From NCBI GenBank assembly GCA_032252755.1, contig JAVUPY010000027.1, forward strand, positions 1 through 44,991: 44,991 nucleotides of DNA, written 5' to 3'. A model generated the notes under the pieces. It ran no database searches, was not told the origin of the DNA, and was given only the letters and a program-made list of their open reading frames with translations. Positions 16,015 through 24,826 of this stretch are shown here, piece by piece. How positions within the stretch are numbered: the stretch's first letter is position 1; each line of letters opens with the position of its first letter. The DNA is from Terriglobia bacterium. GTDB lineage: Bacteria > Acidobacteriota > Terriglobia > Terriglobales > Acidobacteriaceae. The translations under genes were made by a program, and so were the position numbers.

Positions 16015-18076
16015 TTTTAGCCTCCTCACCTGACGTCCCGTCGTCGAGGTTCTCCTCTTTCTCAGCTTCTTCTTTCCGGAGTTCCCTTCTCATCTCCAGG
16101 GCCCGGGGTAGCCACAGGACTGTGTGTATCCCGCCGAACACGAATGTTCCCACCAGCAACGCCGTCATACCCCAGAACGTGTAGAACAGGAACGGATACT
16201 TTCTCGGATCGTGGTGGGTAGCGTGGGTGAGGTATCCGGCGAACCGACGCGTGGCGCCGGCATGACACTTCCCGCAGGTCGCGACCACGTTTACTCGGCT
16301 CAAATGCGAGCGTGGATCGCCAATTGCCGCAATGTCGTGCGCGCCGTGACAGTCGTAACACTTGGCAGTCTTGGTATAACCGAGGCGGGACACCTTGCCG
16401 TGATACGTGTCGAAATATGTTTTGGCAATCTCAGAATGGCAGCGGCCGCAGCGATTCATGATTTCGAGCTTGAACGAATCTTGATCGGCGCGCGTAATCT
16501 GATGCGCCGTGTGGCAATCGCTGCAGACCGGTAGAGGCTTATCCGTTTTGGTAACACTGGGGGAGTGAACGCTTTGATTAAACTGCTCCTCGATTCCGTT
16601 ATGGCATTTGCCGCAGGTGTTGGGAAGGTTGCGCGGGTTAACGGAGGAGCCTGGGTCGCTCGTGGGCAGAACGCCGTGCGCGGTGTGGCAACTAGTACAC
16701 GTGGCCGTCACGGTAAGGCCGCTCTTCAGCAGTCCCTTTCCGTGAATACTCTCTTTGTAGTTGGGAATGATCTGGTGTTGGCTGCCGGTGTAGCGGAGCG
16801 CCGCCTTCTGACCTTCACGATGGCAGTTGCCGCACAAATTCGGAACGTTGGTGGAGAAGATCGGCGAGGACGGATCGTATCGCTTCAGGACATGATGGGT
16901 TCCGTGGCAATCCTTGCATGTCGGCGCGTTCTTGTCGTTTTGAGCGAGCAACTGACCGTGCTTGCTGCGCTCAAACTGCTGGCCGATTTCTTCGTGGCAG
17001 GCGCTGCAGTCCACTTTCCTGGTGATGGTTTCACAAGGACGCACTCGCGACGCGTTCACCTCGGAGTGGCACTGACTGCAGGCGATCTTGCTATGAGTTG
17101 AACCAGCCACCTCCTCCACCTGCACGAACATCGATCGGCCGTCGCGACTCTTCAGACCCTGGTTGCTGTGGCAGCGCATGCAGTCCGCATCCGCCATTCC
17201 CTGGGTGTAATAGACCTTCCTGATCTTGTGAGGCTGGTGGCAGTCGACGCAGGCTGGGAGAACGTTGGCTTCCTTTTCCCAAAGTTCACCCCGAATGGTC
17301 TTGCGATGCACACTTTCGATTTGCGAGTGACACTTGGTGCAGGTTGCCGCGATGTTCCGTCGCGCAATTGACGACTTCGGATCTGTGTGTGGAAGGATGG
17401 AATGTGGCGTATGGCACGACGCGCAGTTCGGCGCCACCACCAGGCCCTTCTTGAACAGCGCTTCGCCATGAATGCTTTCCGAGTAATTCTCGAGGATGTT
17501 GTGCTCGGGAATGTTCCGGGTTTTCTGGACCGCCGTTCCCTCCTGGTGACACTTGCCGCAAACGAATGGAATTTTCAGTGGTGCAACCGCGGATCGGGAA
17601 TCCTTCACCGGAACGATGTCGTGATTGCCGTGGCAGTTCACGCAACGGGGAGCAAGGCTGTCCCCGCGGGCTGCCGCGCGTCCATGCAGCGACTTCGCCT
17701 GTAGTTCGGCCTCCTGGGAGTGGCAGGTTCCGCACTCTACCTTCTTCAACGGTGTGGAGTGTGGCAACTCTTTGCCTTCGAGATCGGCGTGGCACGAGGT
17801 ACAGGAGAGCGAAGAGTGGACCGAACCTGAAAATCTCTTAGCATCAACGAAGAGCGACATCGTCCGTCCACCGCGCCGCGTGGTCATGCTCTTGTCGCCG
17901 TGACAAGCCAGGCAGTCGTCGTTCTGCTGTGCGTATACCGTGGCGCCGGCGAAGAGTATCAGGATGACTTTCGCGAGCACCGCAACCGTGGAGTTCAGCG
18001 GTAATCGCCTTTGTCCTGAACGGAGGAGAACCGACTGGGACCGAACGCTGCGCCTGTGAATGATCTTTTCTCCCAT
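16004..18076 (-). CDS. 19-haem membrane-anchored cytochrome c
   Basis: The protein has 690 residues. An N-terminal hydrophobic export signal (LAKVILILFAGATVYAQ, about residues 34-50, after a long basic leader) is followed by 19 CXXCH motifs from CLACH near residue 55 to CGKCH near residue 620. A single C-terminal membrane helix (FLFYTFWGMTALLVGTFVFGGIHTVLWLP) and a charged tail rich in Glu complete it. The haem domain is built from repeats of roughly 70 residues with SIHG, CxxCHxxHxI, DPxS and TCGKCH blocks, as in periplasmic haem wires. I infer an electron conduit anchored at the inner membrane and fed by the cytochrome b encoded by the overlapping downstream gene. It starts five bases after the preceding stop; the leader is long, so a later start cannot be ruled out. 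Confidence 0.88.
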   Translation of the reverse strand: MGEKIIHRRSVRSQSVLLRSGQRRLPLNSTVAVLAKVILILFAGATVYAQQNDDCLACHGDKSMTTRRGGRTMSLFVDAKRFSGSVHSSLSCTSCHADLEGKELPHSTPLKKVECGTCHSQEAELQAKSLHGRAAARGDSLAPRCVNCHGNHDIVPVKDSRSAVAPLKIPFVCGKCHQEGTAVQKTRNIPEHNILENYSESIHGEALFKKGLVVAPNCASCHTPHSILPHTDPKSSIARRNIAATCTKCHSQIESVHRKTIRGELWEKEANVLPACVDCHQPHKIRKVYYTQGMADADCMRCHSNQGLKSRDGRSMFVQVEEVAGSTHSKIACSQCHSEVNASRVRPCETITRKVDCSACHEEIGQQFERSKHGQLLAQNDKNAPTCKDCHGTHHVLKRYDPSSPIFSTNVPNLCGNCHREGQKAALRYTGSQHQIIPNYKESIHGKGLLKSGLTVTATCTSCHTAHGVLPTSDPGSSVNPRNLPNTCGKCHNGIEEQFNQSVHSPSVTKTDKPLPVCSDCHTAHQITRADQDSFKLEIMNRCGRCHSEIAKTYFDTYHGKVSRLGYTKTAKCYDCHGAHDIAAIGDPRSHLSRVNVVATCGKCHAGATRRFAGYLTHATHHDPRKYPFLFYTFWGMTALLVGTFVFGGIHTVLWLPRALEMRRELRKEEAEKEENLDDGTSGEEAKNAE

Positions 18077-18081
18077 CTGGT

Positions 18082-20118
18082 CTAGTTGTCCTGGTTCCGT
18101 CCGGCTTCAGCCCCGGCGGCCACGGTTTGTTCGGAGGCGGTTTCGCTGTTCTCCGCCGCCTGTTTCTCGGCTTCCAATTGCATGGCAGCCAATATGGTTT
18201 CGGAGTCGAGGGCGTGTTCTTCGCGATACTGCTCAATCGTCATCTTGCCGTCGTACCAGGCCCAGTTCATTGGGTAGACATCCGGGTCGAAGATAACCAT
18301 GTAGAAGTGCCAGACCAGGATGGCAAGGGTAGCGAGAATGGCCTCGTAGAAGTGGACCGTCATGCCAACGTCGATGCTCCAGCGCGGCAGCAAATCGCCG
18401 ACCGGAACCTTGAACCACGCCATCAGTCCAGTGACGGCCATGACAATAGTTCCCCATACCAGCGCCCAGTACTCCATCTTCTCGGCATACCCGAAGCGTG
18501 GAAATTCGGGTTTCTTTTTGCTGAGGCCCAGGTAGTAGAGCAACACGTCACGTATTGCGATCGCATCCTGATACCTCGGCATCAGATCGCTCACAAGCTT
18601 GCGGCCTTCCTTGTAGCGAATGACATAAAACACGTGATAGAGGCCGACAGCAATGAGCACTGCCCCGGCAGTGCGATGGATATATCGGCGAACTGCCTCG
18701 TTGATGAAAATGGTGCCGAGAATCGATTCCGGATACTTAAGCGCAAAGCCCGTAAGCACGAGCGTAAGGAAACTGGTAAGCAAAACCAGGTGCTGCCGGC
18801 GTTGCAGCCTCGTCATGCGAACAACCACACGTTCGCCGCCGCCGATGTGCACGTGCCCTTCGCGGCGATCCTTTAATTTCTTGCGCATGATCAGCAGGTT
18901 ATGCACCAGCATTCCGCCGATCGTCGCGAAGATCATCAGCAGGTAAAAGTCACGGGCAATTCGCGAGAATTTGCTGCCAAGGTCGCTGGCTTCGGCGGGA
19001 TCGACGTGCACCTTGGAGTTCGCAAAGTTCGCGTTGGCGCCCGCGTGACACTTGCCGCAGGTTGCGACCAGGTTCCGAGGATTAATCGTCGAGTTTGGAT
19101 CGCTCGACGGAAGAATGTCATGTACGCCGTGGCAACTGGCGCAGTTCGCGGCCTTGCTCGAGCCCATCTCCGTCGCCAGGCCGTGATAGCTTTCGAAGTA
19201 CGTCGTCGCGCGGCGACCTGGGATGCCGAACTCCTCCGACATGCGCACGCTGTTATGGCATCGCGCACAGGTATTCTTGGCGAGGTTCTCGGCGGACACA
19301 CTCGATTGCGGATTGCCCGGGGCCAGGATTGTGTGTATGCCGTGACAGTCGGTGCACGCGGGAGCATGGAGATCGCCCGCGGCGAGTTCCTTGCCATGAA
19401 TGGATTTTTCGAACTGAGTCGCTTCTTTCTGGTGACACTTTGCGCAGGTCGCTGGAACGTTGGACTTGGAGATTGAGGAAGCGGGGTCGTTGGCTGGACG
19501 AATCGCATGCTTCTCGTGGCAATCGGTACAGACTGCGGCCTTCTCGCTGCCGCCCGCGACGGCTTCACCGTGCACACTTTGCGAATAAGAAACAGCGGGC
19601 GCGGTGCTCACTCCCGTAGGGTTCATGACCGCGGTTTTGGTGTGGCATTTGTCGCAGGTCTTCGGAATGTTGAGATGGTTGACGAGAGATGCCGGATCGC
19701 TGGCCGGGAGAATCTCGTGAACTGACCCATGGCAATCGGAACAGCGCGCGGCCTGTCCTATGCCGGCCTTGACTGCTTTGGCGTGAACCCCGCTGTCGTA
19801 TTGCTTCTGTTCGTCGGCGTGGCATTGCGCGCAGGAAGGCTTACCGGGAGGAACCGAGTGGGGAACGTCCTTGACGTCGGTATGACAATCGACGCACTGG
19901 AACATCTGCCCGTGAATGGAGGCTGCAAACTTCTTCGGGTCAACACCGAGGCTGACGCTCTTGCCATTCTCCTCCTTCGTCAGCGTGGGATCGTTATGGC
20001 AGGCGAGACAGTCGTCGTTCGTGAACTTGGGCTTGGCCTCGTCCTTTTTTTGCGCGAATCCGGCTGATGCCAGCAAGAGCAGCAGGAACAGAATTCTTAC
20101 GATCCATGCAGGTTTCAC
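18082..20118 (-). CDS. CbcL-like fusion of 11-haem cytochrome c and cytochrome b
   Basis: The protein has 678 residues. A signal peptide (ILFLLLLLASAGFAQ) precedes a periplasmic domain with 11 CXXCH motifs (CLACH to CGKCHAGAN, residues about 37-370). A membrane helix and a b-type cytochrome domain with His pairs in HLVLLTSFLTLVLTGF, YIHRTAGAVLIAVGLYHVFYV and VHFYEAILATLAILVWHFYMV follow. A multihaem domain fused to an FdnI/HydC-like di-haem domain is the architecture of Geobacter CbcL, an inner-membrane quinol oxidase used with low-potential extracellular acceptors. The same role is inferred here. It is first in the operon with the 19-haem, cytochrome b and perhaps ImcH-like genes, and lies behind tandem operators at 20249-20284. 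Confidence 0.9.
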   Translation of the reverse strand: MKPAWIVRILFLLLLLASAGFAQKKDEAKPKFTNDDCLACHNDPTLTKEENGKSVSLGVDPKKFAASIHGQMFQCVDCHTDVKDVPHSVPPGKPSCAQCHADEQKQYDSGVHAKAVKAGIGQAARCSDCHGSVHEILPASDPASLVNHLNIPKTCDKCHTKTAVMNPTGVSTAPAVSYSQSVHGEAVAGGSEKAAVCTDCHEKHAIRPANDPASSISKSNVPATCAKCHQKEATQFEKSIHGKELAAGDLHAPACTDCHGIHTILAPGNPQSSVSAENLAKNTCARCHNSVRMSEEFGIPGRRATTYFESYHGLATEMGSSKAANCASCHGVHDILPSSDPNSTINPRNLVATCGKCHAGANANFANSKVHVDPAEASDLGSKFSRIARDFYLLMIFATIGGMLVHNLLIMRKKLKDRREGHVHIGGGERVVVRMTRLQRRQHLVLLTSFLTLVLTGFALKYPESILGTIFINEAVRRYIHRTAGAVLIAVGLYHVFYVIRYKEGRKLVSDLMPRYQDAIAIRDVLLYYLGLSKKKPEFPRFGYAEKMEYWALVWGTIVMAVTGLMAWFKVPVGDLLPRWSIDVGMTVHFYEAILATLAILVWHFYMVIFDPDVYPMNWAWYDGKMTIEQYREEHALDSETILAAMQLEAEKQAAENSETASEQTVAAGAEAGRNQDN

Positions 20119-20248
20119 TCGGCCCTTCTCTTCATTGCGGCGGGTTATAAATGCAGTATGTTTGCCGCTATAAATCCCTGTCCTCCACAGGACGGATTAC
20201 GCCTCCGGCAGGACACTCTGTTTTCGCATCCGGGGCGACCAACTGGCA

Positions 20249-20284
20249 GTGAGAGTTCTCACCTGCAAATGTGACCTTAATCAC
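20249..20284 (-). promoter_or_regulatory. Tandem Crp/Fnr-type operators of the CbcL-like operon
   Basis: GTGAGAGTTCTCAC (20249-20262) and GTGACCTTAATCAC (20271-20284; flanks extend it to ATGTGA-N6-TCACAT) both fit GTGA-N6-TCAC perfectly. Their centres are exactly 22 bp apart, the same arrangement as upstream of the NirJ/AhbD-like gene. The -10 region at the expected distance is A-rich (GAAAAC on the minus strand) but weak. The proximal centre is 137 bases before the start codon. Confidence 0.72.
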
Positions 20285-20407
20285 ATGGAGTTATGCCAAA
20301 ACTGCGGTGGCACAAGGACTTGTGCGCGCTGGGCACCGCGTTCCGTGACGGCTATCACGCACTGAAGGTGTCAACGTTCCAGTGTTTGCTCTCGCCTTTG
20401 GAAGAAC

Positions 20408-20435
20408 AAAAAAGGGGCGATCTTTCGACCGCCCC
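20408..20435 (-). terminator. Rho-independent terminator of the decahaem/barrel operon
   Basis: GGGGCG and CGCCCC (20414-20419 and 20430-20435) form the stem. Read on the minus strand, TTTTTTG follows it directly. It lies 47 bases after the barrel gene's stop. Confidence 0.85.
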
Positions 20436-20481
20436 GCTTGGAGGGCCCGCGCGCCGTAAGGTGTGCGGGAGAAGACAACCC

Positions 20482-23058
20482 CTAGAACTGATACTTCACG
20501 CCAACCGTGCCAACAGTGGCATGGAAGTCGCGGGGAGCAACCCCCACCCAGCTGCCACCCACGAGCGCAGAGGCACCGGTCGGGTCCGACTTCTCGTTGT
20601 ATCCGTAGTAGGCGTAATCGCCCTTCAGGAAGACGCCCTTCGCAACTTCGATCGAGGCGCCTGCCGAAGGCTTGTGGAAGCTGATGGCCAGCGGTCCCTG
20701 CGGGACATTCGGATTGTAGGGAACGAAGGCCGTTGTGGATCCCCCGGCCTGAACGCGGCTCTGCTGCAGGAGGAGTGGAGCCAGTGTGTCGGCGCGAAGG
20801 AAGCCGTCGGAACCGCTATTGCTGGAGATGTCGTAGCCGACGCTGAGCGCAACGCGCTTCACCGGCTTGAACATCAGGTTGAAGTACCCGGTATTGATCC
20901 GCTCCTTGTAGCGCACCACCACGGCATAGTCGCCTGTCGTGGGTGTCGGCGTCGCGGCGGTCGGATCATAACAGTAACTGAGTGCGCCACCCTCGGCGGG
21001 AATCACGCTGGGTCTCGTCGAAACGGGCAGACAGCTGCCCGTGTTCGAGTAGATGTCGTTGAACGTATAGCCGAGGTCCAGCGCGAACCGATCGTTCGGA
21101 GTGTAGTTGACGTTCCCGTTATACGAGTAAGCGTGGTCGCGATGATCCTGCTCCGGCGCGCTGATGAACCCCGCTGGGGAAACGTCATTACTTCCCTGCC
21201 GCAGGCTCATCGATCCGGAGACGTTGACGTCTTTGCTTACCCGATAAGACGAACGCCCGCGGAAAACGAACAGGGTTGTCGGCGCGATGCGAGTGAAAGC
21301 CTCATCGTTGTTCACGAACTCGAAGTCGGCATTCACGCGCCACGCGTCGACAGGACGCAGGATCACGCCCGCCAGCAGCGTTTTTTCGTGGATCAACACC
21401 TCGCCGGCATCGCCGGCTGGTTCGGTCGTAACCGTGCCACCCGGTTGAGCGACAAGCGTGCTGCCGGTCCACAGATTGTACGGATAGTAGATCGTCGTCG
21501 AGTAGCTGTTGTCCTTGTCGTTGTACCTGCGGTTTCCGTAGCGGAAGCCGATGTGCGCGCTGAAGAGACGGTTCGCGTCGACTTCAAGCAGGGTCGTGTT
21601 CGATACCGTTCGCTGGCCGTAATAGTAGATGAAGTTCTCATCGGTGACATTGCCGCCGCTCGATGTGGTCAACACCGACGGAGTCGACGTGATGGGAATC
21701 GCAAGCTGCCCCGTGAACGCATCAGGCAGACATGCGGTCGCGCCAGCCGTTGTCGGACCCGATGGACTGAACACATTCGCCGGAGCCGCGCCGGACGGAA
21801 TCACATTCGCATAGCACGCGATTTCCGAACTGTTCCACATTGCCGGAATTCGCCAGTAGAGATAGCGAAGCTGGTTCGTCACCGACCACTGATCATTGAG
21901 GTGATACGTGAGGCCGAGGTCAGCGTTGGTGCTGATGCGGTCAATGACCGCAGGACCGCTGACCTGGAATCCGGTTTCGTTGGTTCGCGAAACATAGGTT
22001 CGGGCCAACTCATCGAAGTTGTCCATCTTGCTGCGCCCGGAACTGTAAGAACCGGAAGCCGTGATGTCCAGCTTGTTCCAGTAATTGCTCACCAGTGAAA
22101 GCTGCGAGGTCGGAAAGTCCGTCCGCGTCGGAGCCGACCGCGAGTAGTAAAGGTACAACCCGCAGTTCGGCTTGATGGCTCCCGAGCTGTTGACGATCGG
22201 CGTCGGCGTATTGGCGCACGGCTGGCTGTTGAAAGGATCGTAGATGATTCCAAGGTCAGCCGGGACACCGTTCGACGTGAAGTTGCCCACGCTGCCGTCG
22301 AATGCAACCGTGTCCACCTTGTTGTGATCGAAGAAGAAGTCATAGCTGAGCTGTGTTTTGCGCGCGAACTTCCAATCGACTCCAAGCTGGTAACGATCGG
22401 AGCGGTTGCGGAAGTTCTCGTTCAGCATGATCTCCGTACCTTCGTGATAGCTGGTCGCCGCGGGACCCTCGTTGTTGTTTCGCGAGTAGCCCAATCGCAG
22501 CCGCATCGGAGATTGCGGAGCTATCGTGAGATTGAAATCTCCGAAGTTGCGTCGAGTGTTCATGAAGTGCGGCGAAATGCTGTTCGGCGCGTAAACGTTC
22601 GCGGGAACCAGCGGATTCGCCAGCAGGTTGTAATCGAATGAGTTGATGTCATAACGGTAGGACGCCGCGAAGTCATACCAGTGGTTCTTGTACATCCGCA
22701 AGCGGGTCGCGCGCTCGGGATCGCCGCCATAACCGAAGCTGCTCATCCACAAGCTGTCGAAGACCGAACCGATGTGATTGATCGACCTCATGCTGAGCGT
22801 CTGATCGAGCAGCCTCGGCCCAGTGTGAAGACCAACCATCGATTCATAGGTGCCGTCGCTACCGTTGTTGTCGGCGAAGCGGACCCCGAACTCCACCGAT
22901 TGCGTCACGACGTAGTTGCCGCTGACTTTGCCTTCCGGTTCGCTCTGCTGTGCGACGGCAACGCATGAGAGCAGTAGAACAACAGCGATGCCGATGACTT
23001 TCCATTCGCCCCGTGGCTGCTGGGGGCGTCCTGGCGTATTCGATTTTTTCTGTGCCAT
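20482..23058 (-). CDS. MtrB/PioB-type decahaem-associated outer-membrane beta-barrel
   Basis: The protein has 858 residues. A signal anchor and cleavage region (VIGIAVVLLLSCVAVAQ, about residues 21-37) is followed by alternating amphipathic strands rich in aromatic and polar residues (for example RLRLGYSRNNN, QLGVDWKFARKTQLSYDFFFDH, RVALSVGYDIS). The chain ends GTVGVKYQF, the terminal Phe being the usual outer-membrane assembly signal. These are the marks of MtrB/PioB barrels, which wrap a decahaem cytochrome to carry electrons through the outer membrane. The decahaem gene ends 11 bases upstream, as in mtrAB and pioAB operons. It lacks the N-terminal CXXC of Shewanella MtrB. Cys pairs in predicted outer loops (QPCANTP/KPNCGLY, SCLPV/SYCYDP) may form disulfides. 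A +-strand open frame across it is a shadow. Confidence 0.87.
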   Translation of the reverse strand: MAQKKSNTPGRPQQPRGEWKVIGIAVVLLLSCVAVAQQSEPEGKVSGNYVVTQSVEFGVRFADNNGSDGTYESMVGLHTGPRLLDQTLSMRSINHIGSVFDSLWMSSFGYGGDPERATRLRMYKNHWYDFAASYRYDINSFDYNLLANPLVPANVYAPNSISPHFMNTRRNFGDFNLTIAPQSPMRLRLGYSRNNNEGPAATSYHEGTEIMLNENFRNRSDRYQLGVDWKFARKTQLSYDFFFDHNKVDTVAFDGSVGNFTSNGVPADLGIIYDPFNSQPCANTPTPIVNSSGAIKPNCGLYLYYSRSAPTRTDFPTSQLSLVSNYWNKLDITASGSYSSGRSKMDNFDELARTYVSRTNETGFQVSGPAVIDRISTNADLGLTYHLNDQWSVTNQLRYLYWRIPAMWNSSEIACYANVIPSGAAPANVFSPSGPTTAGATACLPDAFTGQLAIPITSTPSVLTTSSGGNVTDENFIYYYGQRTVSNTTLLEVDANRLFSAHIGFRYGNRRYNDKDNSYSTTIYYPYNLWTGSTLVAQPGGTVTTEPAGDAGEVLIHEKTLLAGVILRPVDAWRVNADFEFVNNDEAFTRIAPTTLFVFRGRSSYRVSKDVNVSGSMSLRQGSNDVSPAGFISAPEQDHRDHAYSYNGNVNYTPNDRFALDLGYTFNDIYSNTGSCLPVSTRPSVIPAEGGALSYCYDPTAATPTPTTGDYAVVVRYKERINTGYFNLMFKPVKRVALSVGYDISSNSGSDGFLRADTLAPLLLQQSRVQAGGSTTAFVPYNPNVPQGPLAISFHKPSAGASIEVAKGVFLKGDYAYYGYNEKSDPTGASALVGGSWVGVAPRDFHATVGTVGVKYQF

Positions 23059-23069
23059 GATGTCCCCCT

Positions 23070-24005
23070 TTATTTGAAGAAAATGTTGGAAGCGTTAGAG
23101 CCGTGTATCTGCGAGTGGCACATGGTGCAGGCCTGGCTTTTGGTGTTTTGCGGATGAGGCCCGTTAGGAATTCCGGCGTGACACTCGAGGCACATCGAGT
23201 TCACCGTCGGACGGGACAGCAGCCGAGGATGTGTCGAGCCATGCGGACTGTGGCAAGCCTGGCAACCTTCTGCCTTCACTACCGCGTGCTCGAATACGAA
23301 CGGACCCTTCTTGTCGCTGTGACAGTTGAAGCAGACTGCGTCCTGCGTGGAAGCCGAACGCAACTGGCGGTTCGCAGCGGAGTGCACGTTGTGGCAGTCC
23401 GTACACTTCACCAGCCCTTCATTCACGCGATGCCGGAAGGGTTGATCGAACTCTGACCTGACCTGCTGGTGGCACGAGTAACACAACCCTCTCTCGTCGT
23501 CGGCAAGCAGGTATTGCGCTTCTTTCGGTCGGTGAATGTTGTGGCACGACGTGCACCCAACACCCGCCTTTGCATGCGCAGAACGATTGAAGGTCATGTG
23601 CTCGGGGTTGGTCTCGTGACAGGCCATGCACCGCACACTGGCCTCCGCCTGCGAGACACCCTGGAACGTGAATATCTTGTTCTTGTCACCGCCGGCTTCC
23701 ACGTGCGCACTTCCGGGTCCGTGACAGGATTCGCAGGCGTGCCAGGATTCGCCGCGGCCGTTCTTGAACGTAGTTTTATAGTGCGCGCTTGTTTCGATCT
23801 GTTTGAATTGCTGCTCGTGACACCCCTGGCAGGTATCCGAGCCAACGTAGTTGTTTTGGGGCGCAACACTCGTCTTGACTTGCGACGAATGTTCTTGCGC
23901 AGAGCTTGCATGGACGGCGACGGATTGCACAACTCCGAGCCAGAACGTCAGCCCCACGGTGAGCGCCCACATCAATGGCTTTTGAGTGGTCTCTCTTTCC
24001 CTCAT
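23070..24005 (-). CDS. DmsE/MtrA-family periplasmic decahaem cytochrome c
   Basis: The protein has 311 residues. A signal peptide (LMWALTVGLTFWLGVVQSVAVHAS) precedes ten CXXCH motifs: CQGCH, CESCH, CMACH, CTSCH, CYSCH, CTDCH, CFNCH, CQACH, CLECH and CTMCH. Length, haem count and the phrases GSDTCQGCHEQQF, CMACHETNPEHM and CTDCHNVHS match the DmsE/MtrA family. The protein should insert into the barrel encoded next and move electrons across the outer membrane. Two adjacent ATGs exist; 24005 has AGGAG at a spacing of five and is preferred. A single operator at 24097-24110 precedes it. No surface cytochrome of the MtrC/OmcA kind is in the window. Confidence 0.93.
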   Translation of the reverse strand: MRERETTQKPLMWALTVGLTFWLGVVQSVAVHASSAQEHSSQVKTSVAPQNNYVGSDTCQGCHEQQFKQIETSAHYKTTFKNGRGESWHACESCHGPGSAHVEAGGDKNKIFTFQGVSQAEASVRCMACHETNPEHMTFNRSAHAKAGVGCTSCHNIHRPKEAQYLLADDERGLCYSCHQQVRSEFDQPFRHRVNEGLVKCTDCHNVHSAANRQLRSASTQDAVCFNCHSDKKGPFVFEHAVVKAEGCQACHSPHGSTHPRLLSRPTVNSMCLECHAGIPNGPHPQNTKSQACTMCHSQIHGSNASNIFFK

Positions 24006-24096
24006 CATTGCTCCTGGGCGATTCTCGGCAAGACGCATTCTTCGCGCACTTCGCCGAGTGCTCCATGATTCTCATCGGCATTTTTAGAAACACCGC

Positions 24097-24110
24097 GTGA
24101 GCCAAATCAC
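24097..24110 (-). promoter_or_regulatory. Crp/Fnr-type operator of the decahaem/barrel operon
   Basis: GTGAGCCAAATCAC fits GTGA-N6-TCAC. On the minus strand GAGAAT (24073-24068), four of six -10 matches, has its centre 33 bp downstream. No second copy is found 22 bp away. Confidence 0.62.
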
Positions 24111-24245
24111 ATTGCGGTTGCCAATTCGTGTGTTTCTTCTCGATTCGGGAACTGGACCAATTTGGAAAAGCCCAAGGAAGGTTCAGCAACGCAGCTTGTT
24201 GTTCGATGTTTGTCATCACGAGTCCAATTGTCAGGCGAGGTCGAA

Positions 24246-24274
24246 CAACAAAATGGCGGCGCCGAAGCGCCGCC
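24246..24274 (-). terminator. Rho-independent terminator of the truncated regulator gene
   Basis: GGCGGCGC and GCGCCGCC (24255-24262 and 24267-24274) form a perfect eight-pair stem with a TTCG loop on the minus strand, followed by ATTTTGTTGTT. It lies 18 bases after the stop at 24293, where a full-length paralogue would still be coding. Confidence 0.88.
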
Positions 24275-24292
24275 CAGAAACTCAACTTGACG

Positions 24293-24790
24293 TTATGCGC
24301 GAAGTCTTGGAGCGCGAGGCCGCCGTGACCGGCTCAGGCCAATGGAACGCACGCGTTCATAAGCGCCATGCAGATCCTGGCTCAACATGTTGACGACCAT
24401 CATGCAGACGTCCCGGTGCTCGCGGAGAAACTTCAGCAGATCTTTACGCTTGATATGAACAACCTGGGAAGCATCGAGCAGTTCGGCGCTGACCTCGTAG
24501 GGAGTGCCGGCCATCGTAGCGCCAAGTCCCAGCACTTCTCCGGGTCCCGCGATCCGTAGCATCAGGCGCTTTCCAGTTTCAGAGCAGATGGTGAGTTTGG
24601 CCCGGCCTTCGCAAAGAATATAAATGCCTTTGGCAGCACGCCCTTCGGAGAACAAAACCGTACCTCGCGGTTCGGTACTCGCGATCTTGATGGTGTCGAA
24701 TGACTGCAGCGCGTCGATAGGCATGTCACAGAACAGCCGGTCGGGACGGAAGTCGCAATTGAAACAACTCGGCTGGATCGTGCTTTCCAT
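24293..24790 (-). CDS. Crp/Fnr-like sensor protein lacking the DNA-binding domain
   Basis: The protein has 165 residues against 239 for its neighbour at 25034-25753, with which it aligns closely from end to end of the sensor part (LFCDMPIDALQSFD versus IFCDLPANALQAFE; GEVLGLGATMAGTPYEVSAE versus GEVLGLSATVSGKPYELTAE; FLREH; RSIGLS versus RSLGLS). It has the cyclic-nucleotide-binding-type barrel, the dimer helix and the N-terminal Cys triad C9, C12, C21 (CX2CX8C). It stops in a short Arg-rich tail where the winged HTH should begin, and a strong terminator follows within 20 bases. Tandem operators precede it. It may be a decaying gene or a real sensor-only partner that forms inactive heterodimers; sequence cannot decide. 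Confidence 0.72.
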   Translation of the reverse strand: MESTIQPSCFNCDFRPDRLFCDMPIDALQSFDTIKIASTEPRGTVLFSEGRAAKGIYILCEGRAKLTICSETGKRLMLRIAGPGEVLGLGATMAGTPYEVSAELLDASQVVHIKRKDLLKFLREHRDVCMMVVNMLSQDLHGAYERVRSIGLSRSRRPRAPRLRA

Positions 24791-24826
24791 GACTCTTTTG
24801 TTTACTTCACTCGCAATGCGTAATCT

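Larger units (their letters stand above)
20119..20481. other. Intergenic region: terminator plus promoter of the cytochrome operon
   Basis: This stretch of 363 bases between the CbcL-like gene and the outer-membrane barrel gene holds no credible gene. It contains the barrel gene's terminator (20408-20435) and the two operators (20249-20262, 20271-20284). It therefore splits the cytochrome genes into two transcription units. Confidence 0.7.

Noticed and set aside
20293-22098. 601-codon open frame on the plus strand
   Set aside because: It lies antisense to the outer-membrane barrel gene, which has a signal peptide, strand pattern and terminal Phe. The plus-strand product is Arg/Val-rich with no domain; it is a GC-driven shadow.
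23776-24285. Possible continuation of the truncated Crp/Fnr gene in another frame (frameshifted HTH)
   Set aside because: I translated the region downstream of 24293 in all minus-strand frames and found no HTH-like sequence, only a terminator. A simple frameshift does not explain the truncation.
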